Part shown: positions 8,418-17,001 of the stretch, piece after piece | Numbering within the stretch: position 1 is the stretch's first letter | How the letters are laid out: every line of letters starts with the position of its first letter | IMG/VR virus record: IMGVR_UViG_3300050128_000053 | Span: 1-64,000 of that record | DNA: 64,000 bases | Source of the DNA: a virus | Direction: 5' to 3' (one strand) | The notes under the pieces: model-generated | The model's input: the letters and a program-made list of their open reading frames with translations, nothing else | What the model was told of the DNA's origin: nothing | The model's database searches: none | Program-made: the position numbers and the translations under genes

Positions 8418-9731
8418 TCAGACGCTAGAGCCGCGGCGCAGCACAGTGGTCAAGTGCTTGACGACGGCCGCCGCAATGGCATCGATCTCACTCTTCGACA
8501 TCCCACGAGCCGCTGCAGTCGACGGAGTGCTGGCAGGGCGGCGAACGGTCGCTGTCTTCTTAGCGGTCGCTACAGCCTCCTTCTTGGCCGGGCGCTTCTT
8601 GGTCGGAGCCCGCTTGGTGGCGGGCGCTGCGGGCTTCTTGGTACGAATGGGTTCCCCTGATTGCACCTGGAGGATCCGATCGATCACCATGGCCACCTTG
8701 ATCCCGCGTCCTGGGAGCACTCCAAAGGTTTCAGCAACCTTGTAGAACTCTGTCTTGTCGCGAAGGGCCAGTCGATTGAGCTTGTCCTCGGTGTACTGTC
8801 CAGGCTTCGGTGCTGCGGTCTTCGGTGCTGCGGTCTTTCGTGTTGGCGGCATTTCTTCCTCTTCCTCGTCTTCAGACTCTTCGTCTTCGGACGCATCGTC
8901 GTCGGCGAGGTCTTCCTCTTCCTCCTCGTCGTTCTCCTCTTCCTCGTCGAGATCGTCATCGTCCTCTTCAGCGACATCGTCCTCGTCTTCGGACTCTTCA
9001 AGGTCGTCCTCGTCTTCGGACTCTTCAAGGTCGTCCTCGTCTTCGGACTCTTCAAGGTCGTCCTCGTCTTCGATCTCCTCGGAGTCTTCTTCTTCCTCCT
9101 CCTCCTCCTCCTCCTTTTCTACGAAGACATCCTCGTCATCATCAAGGTCTTCATCGTCGAACTCCTCTTCTTCGAACTCCTCTTCTTCGAGGTCTTCCTC
9201 TTCATCGCTGGGGCGGGGCATATCAGGTGGCTCCTCTGTATTGTTTTCGGTTTCGAGTACAACTTTGTCAAGGCCGTCAAGAAGGGACTGGACCAGAATG
9301 TTTTTCCTGCGGGCTGCGACCACGGAAGCATATACGTAATCGTCTTCATCGGGGTTACCCAGAATGATGAGCCGGCTGAAGGGGTAAAGTGCCAGACTCG
9401 CCGCCATTCCTTTGTGGATGGAACTGTTCTCAGTGAGGCGCATGAGGTTGCCGAGAGCGTCCGTCATGAAAGGCTTGACACTCTCCTGCTCAAAGAACTC
9501 ATCATGTCCAACGAGCCCCAAGGTGTGACCTGACGTCAAGCAGTAATCTGCCAACTCGACCAATGTGTCAGTGAAGGCAGGCTCAACTGCGATAAGGAAC
9601 CTTATAGGGGCATTGCGATAGTCGCGGTGGTACGCATCAATCAAATCTGACAAGAGGGCCCGAACGTTGTCCCTATGAAGAGCGTCGGTACCGACAAACC
9701 CCAGAGTAAGAGACTGGCTTGAAGTTGCCAT
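8418..9731 (-). CDS. Acidic/basic low-complexity protein with an ordered N-terminal domain
   Basis: 437 aa in three parts. Residues 1-165 look folded (TLGFVGTDALHRDNVRALLS; RLIILGNPDEDDYVYASVV), possibly a Rossmann-like domain. Residues of about 175-295 are almost wholly Glu/Asp with tandem nine-residue units (EDEDDLEES) encoded by 27-bp direct repeats at about 8990-9070. Residues 300-437 are Lys/Ala/Pro-rich and histone H1-like (TKKRPAKKEAVATAKK), with a short structured TEDKLNRLALRDKTEFYKVA segment. A strong AGGAGG precedes the start, and terminators bound the gene on both sides, so it is its own unit. A DNA- or virion-charge role is inference. Confidence 0.85.
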   Translation of the reverse strand: MATSSQSLTLGFVGTDALHRDNVRALLSDLIDAYHRDYRNAPIRFLIAVEPAFTDTLVELADYCLTSGHTLGLVGHDEFFEQESVKPFMTDALGNLMRLTENSSIHKGMAASLALYPFSRLIILGNPDEDDYVYASVVAARRKNILVQSLLDGLDKVVLETENNTEEPPDMPRPSDEEEDLEEEEFEEEEFDDEDLDDDEDVFVEKEEEEEEEEEDSEEIEDEDDLEESEDEDDLEESEDEDDLEESEDEDDVAEEDDDDLDEEEENDEEEEEDLADDDASEDEESEDEEEEEMPPTRKTAAPKTAAPKPGQYTEDKLNRLALRDKTEFYKVAETFGVLPGRGIKVAMVIDRILQVQSGEPIRTKKPAAPATKRAPTKKRPAKKEAVATAKKTATVRRPASTPSTAAARGMSKSEIDAIAAAVVKHLTTVLRRGSSV

Positions 9732-9776
9732 TTACTGCGGTTTCCTCCTGATTGAAATGAACCATCCTTGAGTGCT

Positions 9777-9812
9777 GGGGGGAGAGGGATCCTCGCATTT
9801 CCCTCTCCCCCC
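9777..9812 (-). terminator. Strong hairpin terminator after the holin-like gene
   Basis: Perfect 13-bp inverted repeat (9777-9789 with 9800-9812, arm GGGGGGAGAGGGA) with a 10-base loop. It separates the late tail operon, ending at the holin-like gene, from the acidic/basic protein gene. No T-run follows. Confidence 0.7.
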
Positions 9813-9916
9813 ACTCCACCTGCTACTGCGTGCGATGGCAACTGAGTCCCTGCAAAGGTCCAAGCCCATCCATCACCAGCTGCAAGCAGTTACCCTAATC
9901 AAACCTTTCCCACCCG

Positions 9917-10204
9917 TCAACCCGGTCCCCTCCGAGCATCCCGAAGAGTCTGACGAACTGTTCGATCTCCTAAGACAATGAGGAGCCTGACGACTCGGTG
10001 CACGGCAATCGAAAGTCCAGCAGCCGCCGCAGCATAGATAATCGCCTCATCTGGTCTTTTGGTCCCAAAACGCCAAAGCGAACAGGCCAGGGTGAGCGCC
10101 ACGACCAAAACCATCTTGATGGCCGGCGGCACTGTTTTCGGCCAAATCTGCTTGATGAACTGGACAACAAAAAAAGCTGCCAGAGCCGCTACTACCAGGA
10201 TCAT
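9917..10204 (-). CDS. Small membrane protein, holin-like
   Basis: 95 aa with hydrophobic segments at about 1-18 (MILVVAALAAFFVVQFIK), 28-45 (IKMVLVVALTLACSLW) and 54-80 (AIIYAAAAAGLSIAVHRVV), then a basic tail (RQTLRDARRGPG). Length, three membrane segments and a charged end fit class I/II-type holins. It is the last gene of the tail operon. The endolysin is far away at 42 kb, so the lysis assignment rests on topology only. Confidence 0.65.
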   Translation of the reverse strand: MILVVAALAAFFVVQFIKQIWPKTVPPAIKMVLVVALTLACSLWRFGTKRPDEAIIYAAAAAGLSIAVHRVVRLLIVLGDRTVRQTLRDARRGPG

Positions 10205-10243
10205 GAGCGCCTTCTAGATGTATGTGAAATGAGTGAAACCAGA

Positions 10244-13200
10244 CTAACCGTTCAAGCCTGCATTGGCGAATGCGCTTGCCCCGATGAAGAGGCTGAATGT
10301 ACTACCGATGGGAATGTAGTCAGGAAGAGCCTCGACAAGGCGAGCTAGCCTCACCTCGAGTTTCGGGTAGTAATCAGACGGTGATTGGTTTGGTGTGCCC
10401 TCGAAAAGGTAATCAGTAGCCGGATTGAAGTTGGCATCGAAATAGGGCAGTACAGCTGCGGAAGCCTCAAAGAGGACGGCGCCGAGGTAATGGGACGCTG
10501 GCCCTGAGGCACTTCCAGCTAAGGTCACGATGGCGTACTGCGCAGTTGAAGGAGCGGGTTGATTGATCAGCTGAAACTGCGTAAAGACACCGGCTTCCTC
10601 GGCGAACTCCTCAAGCGGTAACGGTGTCGAAGAAAGCAGCACGTTGGATTTGTTGTAGAACGAAACACTGATCGTCACATTCTCAGCGAGCAACGTGACG
10701 GGTCGAAGGTAACAGGAGAAGGAATAGGCCTTCCCATCGTTCACGGGCAGTTCTCCAGTCGAAACCGAAAAAGCCCCTGCGCCATTGGAGGTGATGACAA
10801 AGCCGCCTGAGGTCGTAACTGGCCAAATAACAGGCGCAGAAGAGGAAGCGATGCCCCCCACCGACGCTGTCCACCCATAGGTACCACCGAGCCCAACCGG
10901 ATTAGGTATCGAGTTCTGGCGCACTGGGAAAAGGTTCACCTGGATATCGCGAGGTGGAGTCCAAGTGGATCCAAGTGGAACTGCCCCACTGCCGATGGCA
11001 TCGAATAGGTGGTTGTCCCCTGCCAACGTGCCGACTGAGGAAACTGTGCGCCCATACGTGATGGCTCCAGGGGGCGGCGCTGTCGCAGGCACCAAGAGAC
11101 GCTTCCACTCACCCGCTACCTCAGTCACCGATGCCCCGACTGTCGAAGAGATCAGCACACCGTTTTGGCCGTACCAATCGAGTTGAGCGAAGAACTCTTG
11201 CAGAACCACATTTGCCGGATCGGGCTGCACATGAACGTAATACGAGACCTCTTGTCCATCGGCCGGTATGGGTATCCCAAGCACTGGAGCATTAAAAGGC
11301 GTACAGGTCGAAAAGACAGCCTGGTAAGTCTCGTCGGATCCTACCCAGGTGTCAGAAACAAGAGTAGGACTGCTCAGCGAACTACCACCACTCCCACTCA
11401 AAGTCGTAAACCCCGTGATCCCACCGAAGAGCAACATGCCTGCGGCGCTTGAGTCGTAGACCATCATTGCTTGCGTTCTCGGAAGCGGTGATACCACGGC
11501 CGGCAGAAGAACCCATTCAGTCCCATTCCACGTCCACGAATCGGTGAAGAGGTCGTTGTCGTTGTCATTACCGCCGAAAAGAACTGTCACACCCAAAGTG
11601 GCGTCGTACGACATATTCGCCGACATCCGCTTTTTCGGAAAGGGACCAGTGGAAGGAGTGACATTGTTCCAAGTAGTCCCGCTCCATTCCCATACGTCAT
11701 TGAGCACATCACCGGTAGCGCCCATGCCACCGAAGACAACAAGAACGCCTCGACCTGAGTCATACGCGTATGCTGCGCCAGCTCGTGGCGTTGGACTCGT
11801 CACTGGGTTGAGTTGGGTCCAGGCTGTCTCATTCCATTGCCAGGTGTCATTCAGCACACCACCACTAGAACTCATGCCGCCGAAAAGGATTGAATCCACC
11901 CCGCTCGTAATGCGGAACACAGCCTGCGACCGCTCTGGTGGAGTCAAACCGGTAATGATCTCGGCCCAAGTGGTCCCGTTCCACGACCAGAAGTCATTAC
12001 GCGCTGACCCACTCGAATCTATTCCCCCGAACAGGTAAACCAAAGAAGCTGTTGGGTCGTGTGTCATATTGGTGTACATCCGAGCTGGCGGCGATGCCGC
12101 AGGCGCCTGTTCAACCCAAGTAGTCCCGTTCCAAACCCACGTATCGCCAGCAGGATTCCCAGAAGCAAGAAGACCGCCGAACAATACGACATTGCCCAAT
12201 ACGTTGGCCACCGCAATCCCTGCGCCAGCTCGAGCAGCAGGAGAGGTCGTTAGGCTCTGTCTGGTCCATGTGAATGCGCCGCCCGCCGTCACAATCATCA
12301 TGTTCTCGTTGTTCACAGGCAAATACCCTGCCGTCGCAATGGGCAACGCCAAAGGAACAGGGGAATACACAGTGGCATGTTGGGGAGTTACCCCTGCAGC
12401 CGCCGAAGAAATGAGTCCCAACGTCGTACCGTTGTTCAATGGTTGCCAATGACCAGTTGATTCGTCAAAGGCACAGTCGTCCAGTTGGATCTCCAGATTG
12501 CCCCCTATGGTGACCTGAGCCCCATAACCAGAAAAGGCCGAAGCTGCAGCCTCAACGCCGATAGCTGTTCCCTTGTTCTTGTAGAGGAAAACAGCATTCT
12601 TCACCAGGACGCGAGACCGTGTCATACCAAGTTCGGGCTCATACCCCATACCAAAGTTCGCACCGAGAACCGGAAGCAGAACGCCCGAGACAAGGTCACC
12701 GTTATTGAGGTTGACCAGAGTCTCGATCTCTGAACGAATCCAGTTCATCTCAAAGCCGAGTAGTCCCAAGAACTGCCTAAGAGGTGCAGACAAAGCTCCA
12801 GTCGGACCAGTTACCCGAATGTCCTCGGCGAGATAGAACTGAGGCAGCCACTGGGCAAACAAGTCTTCAAATCCGTAATCGGTCAGAACAAGTCCTTGAG
12901 CTGCGCCAACGATCACGTACTCGTCTATCTGCGGCGTGGCCTGCTCTGGGTAAAGGGCAAAGAGGGCGTAGTAATAGATGAGCCCAGACTGGAGATTGGT
13001 GTCGATGAACTGCGAGGAGAACCCCTGCGGAGTGGCCTGTTGATATTCGGCGAGAACGGGTTCCCCATCGAATATGCTCGTCGGCGTCCCATACGAAGAC
13101 CGCATGAGAACTTGACCCAGGATCCCATTGATCGGTGTCCACCTCACCCCTAAGGTGTCGTAGTAATAGGGCGTAACAGTGAGAGTGGTCCCTATGACGC

Positions 13201-13273
13201 TCGATGGTGGCGAACCCCAAACGGTTTCGCCGAAAATGGCGTTGCCCCAAGGGGCGTAGTTACTAGTCGGCAT
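10244..13273 (-). CDS. Baseplate gpI-like / receptor-binding protein with kelch propeller
   Basis: 1009 aa. The N-terminal 280 residues resemble phage tail protein I (LPQFYLAEDIRVTGPTGALS; LLGFEMNWIRSEIETLVNL; ALGANF-type and KNKGTAIGVEAAASAFSG). About residues 330-640 hold at least five kelch-type repeats, each with WxWNGTTWxE and LFGG (VVLFGGLLASGNP; LVYLFGGIDSSGS; DSILFGGMSSSGG; LVVFGGMGATGDV; VTVLFGGNDNDND), predicting a beta-propeller. The remaining 370 residues are beta-rich and may be one or two jelly-roll carbohydrate-binding domains. It follows the collar-type fibre gene by 3 bases. It probably links the baseplate to a glycan receptor. Confidence 0.85.
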   Translation of the reverse strand: MPTSNYAPWGNAIFGETVWGSPPSSVIGTTLTVTPYYYDTLGVRWTPINGILGQVLMRSSYGTPTSIFDGEPVLAEYQQATPQGFSSQFIDTNLQSGLIYYYALFALYPEQATPQIDEYVIVGAAQGLVLTDYGFEDLFAQWLPQFYLAEDIRVTGPTGALSAPLRQFLGLLGFEMNWIRSEIETLVNLNNGDLVSGVLLPVLGANFGMGYEPELGMTRSRVLVKNAVFLYKNKGTAIGVEAAASAFSGYGAQVTIGGNLEIQLDDCAFDESTGHWQPLNNGTTLGLISSAAAGVTPQHATVYSPVPLALPIATAGYLPVNNENMMIVTAGGAFTWTRQSLTTSPAARAGAGIAVANVLGNVVLFGGLLASGNPAGDTWVWNGTTWVEQAPAASPPARMYTNMTHDPTASLVYLFGGIDSSGSARNDFWSWNGTTWAEIITGLTPPERSQAVFRITSGVDSILFGGMSSSGGVLNDTWQWNETAWTQLNPVTSPTPRAGAAYAYDSGRGVLVVFGGMGATGDVLNDVWEWSGTTWNNVTPSTGPFPKKRMSANMSYDATLGVTVLFGGNDNDNDLFTDSWTWNGTEWVLLPAVVSPLPRTQAMMVYDSSAAGMLLFGGITGFTTLSGSGGSSLSSPTLVSDTWVGSDETYQAVFSTCTPFNAPVLGIPIPADGQEVSYYVHVQPDPANVVLQEFFAQLDWYGQNGVLISSTVGASVTEVAGEWKRLLVPATAPPPGAITYGRTVSSVGTLAGDNHLFDAIGSGAVPLGSTWTPPRDIQVNLFPVRQNSIPNPVGLGGTYGWTASVGGIASSSAPVIWPVTTSGGFVITSNGAGAFSVSTGELPVNDGKAYSFSCYLRPVTLLAENVTISVSFYNKSNVLLSSTPLPLEEFAEEAGVFTQFQLINQPAPSTAQYAIVTLAGSASGPASHYLGAVLFEASAAVLPYFDANFNPATDYLFEGTPNQSPSDYYPKLEVRLARLVEALPDYIPIGSTFSLFIGASAFANAGLNG

Positions 13274-13276
13274 CGA

Positions 13277-14479
13277 CTAGATGTGGACGTACCAGAAGCC
13301 ACCAAAAATGGGCAACGGCAGAGTGTTCGGTACCTGTGGAACAGAACCAAGAGGACCTTCAACTGGCACAGCCATATCACTGTAGGTGTTACTACCAGTT
13401 TCGAAGAGACCAAAGATCCCAGGGTAAGGGGAGAAACTGTTATAACCATCAACAGGATTAGAAACTGGTCCGACCCCCACAGGAAAAGCCCCGCTTGTCG
13501 GTGCTGGAAGATTGAAGGTACTTGAAGCGTTCCCGTTCCCATGGGGGAAAATGGTGAACGTATACGAACCAGTCGCTACGGTTGTTGACAACTGTATTGA
13601 ACTGCCAGAGAGATTCTCAATGGTGGTCGCAAACGCAGTTCCACTGGGATCCGGCACACCCTCGATGTCAAACCCTGGAATCGTCCAGAGTGGATTTGGA
13701 GGAAGACTGCCTGTTCCCTTGAAAGGAGTATTCCCCCCAGCCGCAGGAGTGATGAGGTTGGTACCGTTACCGGTTCCTTGGAAAGATTGAGAAACGGCGG
13801 CCATTAGAGCGGCATACGTCGCCCTTGATTCAGCACTCCCATCAGCCAAAAGGAATCCATACGATGGCATCATGGCTGATGAAAACTTCAGATCCCCTGG
13901 CTGCCAGCCCTCATTCACCCAGCCGATGCCCGACGGAGAACTAAACGAGTTGGCTCCCACCTGGAGAATCTGGAAGGGCTCGCCCGCAGAAAGAAGAATG
14001 GCATTGCCCTCCACATTCGCGACGATGAGCTGTCCTTGCGCATTAAGAACCTCAGAGAGATCGTTCAATGTGAATGTAATAGGACCCGATCGACCGTCAA
14101 AGGTCTTCACACCCACGTGAACATGGCCAGCATCAGCCGCCAACTCTGTTTCTCCAGCGGCGGCATTTGCGCCCACGGGTTGAATCGCCACCGAACTGGT
14201 GTTGATCACGACGTTGTCGGCGATGATCGCCTCGTCATAGACCAGGCGGGCGGTAATGGTATCGAAGAACTGGCCAGCCTCTTCCGAATAGAGAGGGTTG
14301 GCGGCAATCGACCCACCAGTGGTTGAACCATTACCAAAGCCGATTCCCTGCTCGAGAGCGAGGATCGCCGAAGCCCAAAAGTTGCCAAAGGACGCGTCGA
14401 TGTACTGCGTGTCATCTTGGTAAGGGGTCCCGGGAATCGGGTAGTCGTACCCTTGCGGCCATTGTGATGATGTAGCCAT
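13277..14479 (-). CDS. Tail fibre protein with phage tail collar domain
   Basis: 400 aa. The collar domain is seen at about residues 190-260: PGDLKFSSAMMPSYGFLLAD, then GSAESRATYAALMAAVSQSF and GTNLITPAAGG. The N-terminal part has a fibre-like link (DAGHVHVGVKTFDGRSGPIT). The C-terminal 150 residues are Ser/Thr/Gly/Pro-rich and probably form the distal, host-contacting part. It sits between the J-like baseplate gene and the kelch protein. Confidence 0.85.
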   Translation of the reverse strand: MATSSQWPQGYDYPIPGTPYQDDTQYIDASFGNFWASAILALEQGIGFGNGSTTGGSIAANPLYSEEAGQFFDTITARLVYDEAIIADNVVINTSSVAIQPVGANAAAGETELAADAGHVHVGVKTFDGRSGPITFTLNDLSEVLNAQGQLIVANVEGNAILLSAGEPFQILQVGANSFSSPSGIGWVNEGWQPGDLKFSSAMMPSYGFLLADGSAESRATYAALMAAVSQSFQGTGNGTNLITPAAGGNTPFKGTGSLPPNPLWTIPGFDIEGVPDPSGTAFATTIENLSGSSIQLSTTVATGSYTFTIFPHGNGNASSTFNLPAPTSGAFPVGVGPVSNPVDGYNSFSPYPGIFGLFETGSNTYSDMAVPVEGPLGSVPQVPNTLPLPIFGGFWYVHI

Positions 14480-14490
14480 TTCAGTCTCCC

Positions 14491-16242
14491 TTATGACCCT
14501 GCGAGCCCGCCGCTCGTGGTAAAGACGAAAGCACCCGCCACAGGGATCTCGTTCTCAAGGAGTACGCAGTCCGACGTCCCTGAGGTGTCTTGGATGGCAG
14601 TCCCCACAGTGTAAGTGGCATTAGCCACAAAACTGTTCACCGGGATGGACGTTGCCCCTGCAGGAGCACCGCCCGAAGAGACGATGACAGATTGCGTCGG
14701 TGAGGTAGCCAGAGAGTTCAGGACAATCTGATCCCCACCGAAGACCGCCTCGGGAAGTTCAGAGACCGAAAGCGTGGTGTACGTGTCGCCATTAGTGAGA
14801 GCGGACGTAAGCATGGCCAACATCTGACGGTTGAGGGACGTCACAAAGGCGTAGTTCACGCCGGCTTGGGCAAGGATCGTCTGATAGATGATGCCCAATG
14901 CCACGCGGAACCCGAATCCTGTATTCACAAGAGCAAGTAATGTGGCGAGCGCATTTGTCACCAGGGTCTGTGTGGCTGTGTTGCCGTAAGTAGGGAGTAC
15001 GAACAGCTCAACTGCGATATTGATGGGTACGTAGGTCGGATCCATAATGGTCACAGTCGTGTTCGCCATGACCACTGCATCAATAGAGGACTGCACCGTT
15101 GCCACAAGGGCGGCTGTGGGATTACCACCACCAGCCGGCGCAATGAAGAGATTGACCAGTTGATACGTTGCCTGCTGCGCCGAGGCCCACTGCACACTCG
15201 AGGGGGAAGCCTGTAGGGCCAATGTCTCAATGTCATCAACAGTGACAGCCCGGTTGTTCGTACGCAATGACGCTGGGGCGCTCGCTCTGATGGACTGGAT
15301 TGACTGCGCTGGAGCACCTCCAGTAGCAGCGGACGGGTTCGTCACCGATGACAATCCGACAATGGCCGCCAAAGGCTCGACAATGGTCTGTGCCGCCACA
15401 TTCCCAATAGACCCGGAGTTGGTCTGGTACGTACAAGTGATCGGGCTACCAAGCGGCGGCACGTATCCGTTAATGCCGTCCCCAAAGATCAGATAGAACA
15501 CCTGATTCGCGTCAACGAAATACGTGTAAACCTGATCGTAGGGCCCAGAAAGAATCAAGCTCTGCACGTAGGTCCAAAGCTGTGGGCCATTACCCAGGTC
15601 AACGTAGACCTCGGTCGAGGGCACCCCACCCAGAGTGGCGGATTGGCTGACTGGATTGTAGAGGAGGGCGTACGTCTGATTGATCGCTCCATTTGAAGTA
15701 CCAACCGGCTGATCCGTATAGGTGTTCCCCTGTGCTGCTTGCACGAAGCCAACACCAGCACCAGAAGACGGTGTGGCCACATTAAGCGGCTGAATGACCA
15801 ACGCTTCAATAGTTGAGAAAACCACAGGAGGAACAGTGACCGAAGCCAGCGTCGAGAACTCCGTACCGGCAGGAATCGTTACCGGTGTGCTGAGTGTGGG
15901 AGAAATAACGATTTGAAGCAAGACCGAAGCAGCGGTTGAAAGCCCCGGCTGATAATCGAGCATGGCTGCAAGGTTGAGGACTGAAGATGCTTGAGTAGCT
16001 GTCTGTATGAATGCCTCTCCAGCCAAACGGTCACAGTAGTACCCGAGGAGGTCACCCACGTAGCTGTAGAGCTGTAAGAGGACCACCCCGAAATCTGCAT
16101 TCGATGTCGAAGTCCACTCGGGGAGAAATAGTGTCTTGCGCGCCATGAGATCAGCAAAGATCGAGGCGTAATCCCTCGATGAATAGTCAAAGACAGGGTA
16201 AGGGCCATTGTTCGGGCTCGCTGTGTCGGAGACGAAGGTCAT
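14491..16242 (-). CDS. Baseplate J-like protein
   Basis: 583 aa. The N-terminus YSSRDYASIFADLMARKTLF and GVVLLQLYSYVGDLLGYYCD is typical of baseplate J/gp6-like wedge proteins. VTIPAGTEFSTLASVTVPPV and the mid-part QSIRASAPASLRTNNRAVTV (the J-like core before DDIETLALQASP) confirm it. Its C-terminal 120 residues carry a beta-rich addition. The start overlaps the stop of the gp25-like gene, as in other contractile tail clusters. It forms the wedge ring joining hub to fibres. Confidence 0.93.
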   Translation of the reverse strand: MTFVSDTASPNNGPYPVFDYSSRDYASIFADLMARKTLFLPEWTSTSNADFGVVLLQLYSYVGDLLGYYCDRLAGEAFIQTATQASSVLNLAAMLDYQPGLSTAASVLLQIVISPTLSTPVTIPAGTEFSTLASVTVPPVVFSTIEALVIQPLNVATPSSGAGVGFVQAAQGNTYTDQPVGTSNGAINQTYALLYNPVSQSATLGGVPSTEVYVDLGNGPQLWTYVQSLILSGPYDQVYTYFVDANQVFYLIFGDGINGYVPPLGSPITCTYQTNSGSIGNVAAQTIVEPLAAIVGLSSVTNPSAATGGAPAQSIQSIRASAPASLRTNNRAVTVDDIETLALQASPSSVQWASAQQATYQLVNLFIAPAGGGNPTAALVATVQSSIDAVVMANTTVTIMDPTYVPINIAVELFVLPTYGNTATQTLVTNALATLLALVNTGFGFRVALGIIYQTILAQAGVNYAFVTSLNRQMLAMLTSALTNGDTYTTLSVSELPEAVFGGDQIVLNSLATSPTQSVIVSSGGAPAGATSIPVNSFVANATYTVGTAIQDTSGTSDCVLLENEIPVAGAFVFTTSGGLAGS

Positions 16243-16964
16243 TATGGCGCAACCACCTGTTGAACGCTACCACCGGTCGAAATCGTAATCGTGTTCACTT
16301 TGTTGAAGGGCGCTACAGCAAAAGCCACTGTGATCAACAGGATGCCCGTATCCTGTTGCTGGCCGCTCGTCGAGTTCACAGTAACACTCAACACATTGAC
16401 CGCCGGCTCCCATTGTTGGATTTCGGCACTGAGATCGGCCGCCATCACTTGCATGATCGGCGAGCCGAGAGGAGCAAAGAGTGCCTTTTCAACCCTGCTC
16501 CCGAAGGTTGGGATCATGATGCGCTCGCCCACCGCAGTCAGGACGATGGTCTCGATGTGTTGCGCCAAGATATCCACATAGTTGGAAAGGTAGGCCAGTG
16601 CCCCGGTCGTGGCATCGAACTGAAAGGGAAGTGCTATCTCACTTCCAGTAGGCAGTTCAGCTACCAGCGGCGTCAATACCGCCTGAGGAACAGGCTCGAG
16701 AATGACGTTCAAACCATACGCCCAAGGTCCACTATTACCGTGAGTATCGGTAATGATCCCCGAAGCGCTGTATGCACCGAGAAGAAGGAACCCAGCAGAG
16801 GTGACAAGACCAGTAGGCGAAACAGTGAAAGCCGAAGAAGGCACAGTCGTATCGAAAAAGAAGGGTGGAGTCGAATCAAGAACTGTCAGTTGATCTTGAA
16901 ATACATTGCTCTCGGTCGGGATAACCGATCCGGTCAGCGGAGCGCCTTGAACGAGCACAGTCAT
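16242..16964 (-). CDS. gp25/gpW-like baseplate wedge protein with an N-terminal Ig-like domain
   Basis: 240 aa. The C-terminal half (about 120-240) has the gp25 signature: HIETIVLTAVGERIMIPTFG, then SRVEKALFAPLGSP and EIQQWEPAVNVLSVTV. The first 110 residues, from about VFQDQLTVLDSTPPFFF to GIITDTHGNSGPW, look like a cadherin/Ig-like domain, which is not part of the roughly 130-residue gp25 family. It is translationally coupled to the J-like gene. The extra domain may decorate the baseplate rim. Confidence 0.88.
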   Translation of the reverse strand: MTVLVQGAPLTGSVIPTESNVFQDQLTVLDSTPPFFFDTTVPSSAFTVSPTGLVTSAGFLLLGAYSASGIITDTHGNSGPWAYGLNVILEPVPQAVLTPLVAELPTGSEIALPFQFDATTGALAYLSNYVDILAQHIETIVLTAVGERIMIPTFGSRVEKALFAPLGSPIMQVMAADLSAEIQQWEPAVNVLSVTVNSTSGQQQDTGILLITVAFAVAPFNKVNTITISTGGSVQQVVAP

Positions 16965-17001
16965 GACATCATCCTATTTCACCGGCATTATGCGCCATCT
17001 T

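Noticed and set aside
8661-9533. Long plus-strand frames antisense to the acidic protein (Ser-rich or Leu/Phe-rich)
   Set aside because: They arise from GAA/GAT-rich codons read in reverse; the minus-strand protein has a ribosome site and domain structure.
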